Source: Actinomycetota bacterium (GTDB lineage: Bacteria > Actinomycetota > Geothermincolia > Geothermincolales > RBG-13-55-18). Taken from it: DNA of 64,000 nucleotides. Both the position numbers and the translations under genes were made by a program. Positions 61,071 to 64,000 of the stretch are shown piece after piece; positions within the stretch are counted from its first letter, which is position 1, and each line of letters opens with the position of its first letter. Under the pieces are notes generated by a model, which worked only from the letters and a program-made list of their open reading frames with translations, did not search any database and was not told the DNA's origin. Location: the NCBI GenBank assembly GCA_030019255.1, contig JASEFK010000009.1:1-64000 (forward strand), read 5' to 3'.

Positions 61071-61190
61071 CCGGGAAAGTAGATAAGGCAGAATAAGGCA
61101 GCGGTTAACGGGGGATTTACCGTAAGGCAGGGATGGGGCGGGAAGGACTAACGTGACGGGTGGCGAAGACTCTTTAAGAGGCGAGGGTAT

Positions 61191-61215
61191 ATTTGGCGGA
61201 ACAAAATCGCCAAAT
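61191..61215. promoter_or_regulatory. Perfect inverted repeat upstream of the veg promoter
   Basis: Arms ATTTGGCG and CGCCAAAT with a 9-nt A-rich spacer, ending 26 nt before the -35 hexamer of the veg promoter. Without a T-run it is not a good terminator. The position suits an activator or repressor site. Confidence 0.55.
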
Positions 61216-61241
61216 CTTCCGTCAATTGTGTTAGAATGGTG

Positions 61242-61270
61242 TTGGAGATCGGAAGCAAGTCTGGTATAAT
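61242..61270 (+). promoter_or_regulatory. Sigma-70-type promoter of veg
   Basis: TTGGAG (61242-61247), a 17-nt spacer and a perfect TATAAT (61265-61270). The veg ATG lies 39 nt further on with GAGAGGTGG in front. This is the clearest housekeeping promoter in the window. Confidence 0.8.
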
Positions 61271-61309
61271 ATTTATTTCCGTTCTCAGAAGCGCGAGAGG
61301 TGGTAAAGA

Positions 61310-61564
61310 ATGAAGCCGACGGGAATCGAGAACCAGAACCTTTCGGACATCATGGAGAACATGCGCAAGCTGGTGGGCAAGGTGGTGCGCATCTCCGTCA
61401 AGGAATCCAAGCCCAAGACCCACTGGGAGGAGAGGGAAGGCGTCATCGAGGGCGTTTACCCCACGGTATTTCTCTTTCGCTTCAAGAACCGCCGCAACGT
61501 GGACGAGCGGGTGGCCTACAGCTACGTGGACGTGGCCATCGACGACGTGAAGATTTTGAATTGA
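61310..61564 (+). CDS. veg: Veg family protein
   Basis: An 84-residue protein. The segment KLVGKVVRISVKESKPKTHW, then EREGVIEGVYPTVFLFRF and VAYSYVDVAIDDVKIL, follows the Veg/DUF1021 pattern, a small SH3-like beta-barrel best known from Firmicutes, where it affects biofilm formation. It is flanked by a near-consensus promoter and a strong terminator, so it is a single highly expressed gene. The N-terminal 15 residues differ from the Bacillus form. Confidence 0.82.
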   Translation: MKPTGIENQNLSDIMENMRKLVGKVVRISVKESKPKTHWEEREGVIEGVYPTVFLFRFKNRRNVDERVAYSYVDVAIDDVKILN

Positions 61565-61587
61565 CAAGTTTCACCGCGAGACCACGA

Positions 61588-61620
61588 CCCGCCGGGATCC
61601 CGCCGGCGGGATTCTTTTTT
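61588..61620 (+). terminator. Rho-independent terminator of veg
   Basis: 8-bp stem CCCGCCGG/CCGGCGGG with a 7-nt loop, followed by ATTCTTTTTT, 23 nt after the veg stop. Confidence 0.9.
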
Positions 61621-61946
61621 CGGGTTACGGCGGACGGGCCGCATCTCATGGGAAATACTTGGCCACTTTTTCCGGCTCAGGCCGAGAATTACCAGGTAAT
61701 CATGAAATTGCCGGTTGCATTTCGCTGGAGCACCTGGCCGCCCTTTCCGTCCGCAATGTCCCCCGATCACCGGCCATCGTCGAACAAGGGTTATCATGAT
61801 GGTAAGGGTAAGGGACAGCGGGCCGGCGGGCGGCCAACATCCACTTGTAGCCGGCTCGAGCCCGAACCCAACCGCCGTGGGTGGTTCATCGATCGGGTGG
61901 GCCGGGATGATCCGTCGAGGCGCCCGGTAGGAGGAGGTTCAAGGGC
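61621..61946. other. Intergenic region before the DUF72 gene
   Basis: No gene or clear promoter is seen. The right end has a strong GTAGGAGGAGG ribosome site for the next gene. Confidence 0.4.
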
Positions 61947-62774
61947 ATGATCCATATCGGGACGGCCGGGTTCAGCTATCAGGACTGGAAGGGGCGTTTC
62001 TACCCCGAGGACCAGGATAAACGCTACATGCTGGAGTACTATTCATCCCGGTTCCCGGTGGTGGAGGTGAACAGCACCTGGCACGCCCTTCCATCGCCGC
62101 GCACCATCCTCTCCATGGCCCGGAGAACACCACGGGACTTCCAGTTCGTCGTCAAGGCCTACCAGGGGCTAACACACAAGTACGAGGACAACGAGGAGGA
62201 CTTCCGGCGTTTCCTGGAGGTCATCCGCCCCCTGGAGGACTACGGGAAGCTGGGCTGCGTGTTGGCCCAGTTTCCCTGGGGATTTAAGAACACCCCCGCC
62301 AACCGCGACTACCTCCGCCGTTTCCGGGAGCTCATCCCCGACCGTGAGCTGGTGGTGGAATTCAGAAACGAGGGATGGATCACCGATGAGACCCTGGGCC
62401 TGCTCCGCGAGCTGGGCATGGGTTTCTGCTGCGTTGATGAGCCGCGCCTGAAAGGACTTGTGCGCCCGCACGTTTTCCTGACCTCCCGTATCGGATACGT
62501 GAGGTTCCACGGCCGCAATTACGAGACCTGGTGGGACCGCAACCGGGAGTCGTGGGAGAGGTACGACTATCTATACACCGAGGACGAGCTGGGGGAGTGG
62601 GTTCCGAGGATCCTGGAGCTGGACGAAAAGGCGGAGCGGACCTACGCCATCTTCAACAACCACTACCGGGGTAAGGCCCCCCGCAACGCGGTCATGCTGG
62701 CCTCCCTCCTGCCCCCGGAGAGGGTGGTGCCGCTGGGGGCGGAAACGGGTTACCCGAAGCTTTGGGAGGAATGA
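61947..62774 (+). CDS. DUF72 domain-containing protein (YecE-like)
   Basis: A 275-residue TIM-barrel-type protein. IHIGTAGFSYQDWKGRFYP, VEVNSTWHALPSPRTI, FQFVVKAYQGLTHK, ELVVEFRNEGWI and VRFHGRN are the ordered DUF72 motifs, and the C-terminal TYAIFNNHYRGKAPRNAVML is standard too. The function of the family is unproven. Resemblance to sugar-phosphate isomerase or endonuclease barrels has been noted. AGGAGGAGG lies 9 nt before the ATG. Confidence 0.88.
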   Translation: MIHIGTAGFSYQDWKGRFYPEDQDKRYMLEYYSSRFPVVEVNSTWHALPSPRTILSMARRTPRDFQFVVKAYQGLTHKYEDNEEDFRRFLEVIRPLEDYGKLGCVLAQFPWGFKNTPANRDYLRRFRELIPDRELVVEFRNEGWITDETLGLLRELGMGFCCVDEPRLKGLVRPHVFLTSRIGYVRFHGRNYETWWDRNRESWERYDYLYTEDELGEWVPRILELDEKAERTYAIFNNHYRGKAPRNAVMLASLLPPERVVPLGAETGYPKLWEE

Positions 62775-62839
62775 CATAATTTCCCGGCCCGGACGGGAAT
62801 GGGCCGGAAAGGGCAGTGGCAGGGAGCCGGCGGAAACGG

Positions 62840-63676
62840 TCATTCCAGGGCGTCGCTATCCAGGTCGCCGCGGAGCTTGTCCAGTATCTTGCGCAGCAGG
62901 CGGGAGACGTGCATCTGGGAGATGTTCAGCTCCCGGGCGATCTCCATCTGAGTCATTCCCCGGAAGAACCGCATGTAGATGACCTTCTGCTCCCGGTCGG
63001 ATAGCCTGGAGATGAGCTTGGCCAGGGTGTCCCGGTCCTCGGCCAGGGAGAAATCGTCGTCCTCCCCTCCCAGGTAGTCCAGGAGGCTGAAACCCCGGTC
63101 CTCCCCCTCGTTGGTGTAGAAGATGTTGTCCAGGCTCAGGTAATTGGCGGCGTAGGAGCTTTCCATGATCTCCACAACTTCCTCCAGGCTTATCTCCAGG
63201 TGCTCGGCCACCTCCTGGAGGGTGGGAGCGCGGTGCAGTTCCTGGGTGAGGTGGTCCACGGCCTGGTTGAGCTCCAAGTCGCGCATCTGCAGGCGCCGAG
63301 GTATGCGGATGGCCCAGCCCTTGTCCCGGAAGTAGCGCTTTAGTTCCCCCACGATGGTGGGCGTGGCGTAGGTGCTGAACTCCACGCCGCGGTCCAGGTC
63401 ATAGCGGTCGATGGCCTTGATGAGGCCGATGAATCCTACCTGCAGCAGGTCCTCGAGGGGCTCGCCCCGGTTGGCAAATTTCCGGGCCAGGTATTCCACC
63501 AGGTGGATGTTGTGGGCGATGAGCTGATCGCGTATCCGCGGGTCCCCGGTCCGGCGCAACTCTTCGAACAGTTCCCGGACCTTCTCCCGCCTTTCCCGCC
63601 GCCTCTCCTCCTCTTCGCGCACGGATTTCTCCTCGTGGGGTTCATCATCCCGGCGCACTTCGACTAGCCGGCGCAT
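62840..63676 (-). CDS. Alternative sigma factor of the sigma-B/F/G type
   Basis: A 278-residue group 3 sigma-70 factor. Region 2 includes IAHNIHLVEYLARKF, DLLQVGFIGLIKAIDRYD and FSTYATPTIVGELKRYFRD. Region 3 includes RIPRRLQMRDLELNQAVDHL. Region 4 carries the DNA-binding HTH MTQMEIARELNISQMHVSRL. A highly charged N-terminal 45 residues precede it. The gene overlaps the end of the anti-sigma gene by 13 bases, so the pair is translationally coupled. In related bacteria such sigma factors control stress responses or differentiation. Confidence 0.92.
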   Translation of the reverse strand: MRRLVEVRRDDEPHEEKSVREEEERRRERREKVRELFEELRRTGDPRIRDQLIAHNIHLVEYLARKFANRGEPLEDLLQVGFIGLIKAIDRYDLDRGVEFSTYATPTIVGELKRYFRDKGWAIRIPRRLQMRDLELNQAVDHLTQELHRAPTLQEVAEHLEISLEEVVEIMESSYAANYLSLDNIFYTNEGEDRGFSLLDYLGGEDDDFSLAEDRDTLAKLISRLSDREQKVIYMRFFRGMTQMEIARELNISQMHVSRLLRKILDKLRGDLDSDALE

Positions 63677-64000
63677 CTCTTTCTCAACAGGATGCGGCAG
63701 GTATCTTTCTCCCTCCGAAGGTCCATCTGGTCCACGACGGACTCCATGATCATGCGGCTGAATGATTCCGGTACGGTGGTTCGTTTCTCCCCGTTCTCGG
63801 CAAACCGGGATCTTAGCTCGATTTCAAGGTACTCCTTTCCCGGCTCTATTTCAACTTCCAGGGAGGATTCGGGCGGGGAATGGGCGATGGCGAAGCTGCT
63901 GGCTTCGTCCACGGCCAGGCGGAGGTCCTCCAGCGTGGAGAGATCGAAGTTCATGCGGCTGGCCACCAGGAAGACAGCCAGCCTGATAAGCTGCCTGGAG
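63664..64000 (-). CDS. Anti-sigma factor, RsbW/SpoIIAB-type ATP-binding protein (partial, cut by window end)
   Basis: Only the last 112 or so codons are present and the gene continues past the right edge. RQLIRLAVFLVASRMNFDLS, TLEDLRLAVDEASSFAIAH and the late FSRMIMESVVDQMDLRREKD match the GHKL-type fold of anti-sigma kinases, where DEA is the N-box region. It would bind and inhibit the sigma factor encoded immediately downstream, and phosphorylate an anti-anti-sigma protein. The frame is open to the window edge, so the GTG near 63966 is not the real start. Confidence 0.85.
   Translation of the reverse strand, partial: SRQLIRLAVFLVASRMNFDLSTLEDLRLAVDEASSFAIAHSPPESSLEVEIEPGKEYLEIELRSRFAENGEKRTTVPESFSRMIMESVVDQMDLRREKDTCRILLRKRCAG

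Larger units (their letters stand above)
60540..61241. other. Long non-coding region with decayed coding fragments and tandem repeats
   Basis: No intact gene is supported. Two related minus-strand snippets (MATPKKVH... around 60600-60640 and MIATPKKAR around 60749-60775, the second preceded by GGAGGAGGTC) share the sequence CTTCTTCGGNGTGGC and look like fragments of a duplicated small gene. An AT-rich pocket lies at 60860-60900. A perfect 19-bp tandem duplication is at 61033-61070, and an inverted repeat at 61191-61215. Confidence 0.4.

Noticed and set aside
1-64000. tRNA or rRNA genes
   Set aside because: No cloverleaf with a conserved T-arm GTTCRANNC and no rRNA segment was recognised by eye. 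A covariance search could still find a divergent tRNA.

Overview
The window is one stretch of a high-GC, densely coded bacterial chromosome, most likely from a deep-branching, strictly anaerobic member of the Actinomycetota. The best lineage clue is a 31-residue very basic ribosomal protein of the bS22 type (5917-6012, minus), which is characteristic of that phylum. The anaerobic assignment rests on a heterodisulfide-reductase/formate-dehydrogenase cluster, a selenocysteine-containing FdhA, an iron-sulfur Old Yellow Enzyme, and several uncharacterised families (DUF763, DUF1786, DUF2889, DUF3786) that I associate with anaerobes and archaea. The exact class (a Geothermincolia- or Aquicultor-like group, for example) is a guess that marker genes would settle.

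Layout. 1-5.9 kb: a secreted membrane-anchored protein that looks like an inactive gluzincin, then hyuA-hyuB. 5.9-14 kb: bS22, DUF763, a duplicated zinc-ribbon protein, a two-FtsX-domain permease, a small unknown, an EamA transporter and DUF1786. 14.4-26.7 kb: a surface-structure region with a GT2 glycosyltransferase, a methyltransferase, a type IV pilin with a clear terminator, three very large membrane proteins (YfhO-like, DUF2723 and one unassigned), a prepilin peptidase, DUF2889 and DUF3786. Parts of it are visibly less GC-rich. 27.1-35.3 kb: hdrC-hdrB-hdrA-mvhD-fdhB-like-fdhA. 35.3-36.4 kb: a broken REP-associated (Y1/TnpA_REP) transposase and its repeats. 36.4-46.7 kb: archaeal-type phosphoglycerate mutase, a His-rich surface protein, a TrkA-type potassium channel with an MBL hydrolase, a receiver-DHp protein without an ATPase domain, an OYE-family reductase and a fused CoA-transferase. 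47-55 kb: a 46-residue small protein, an ADP-ribosylglycohydrolase, a C45-type hydrolase, an MFS transporter, a HEAT-repeat protein and an SDR. 55.5-60.5 kb: a DtxR-FeoA regulator, feoB, an AmrS-like radical SAM enzyme and a PDZ-Lon protease. 61-64 kb: veg, DUF72, and a sigma-B/F-type sigma factor with its anti-sigma factor, which runs off the end.

The central system is the Hdr-MvhD-Fdh cluster. By analogy with methanogen complexes, formate oxidised at FdhA would pass electrons through the FdhB-like protein and MvhD to the flavin of HdrA, where they could be bifurcated to ferredoxin and to a disulfide reduced at HdrB. FdhA is interrupted by an in-frame UGA in the family's selenocysteine position (residue 141), with a hairpin 12 nt downstream that fits a bacterial SECIS. 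Unusually, fdhA is bracketed by two directly repeated copies of a roughly 38-bp REP-like element that also supply the stop codons of both the fdhB-like gene and fdhA. A third, inverted copy lies beyond the decayed transposase and abuts the end of the phosphoglycerate mutase gene. This makes fdhA look like a removable cassette.
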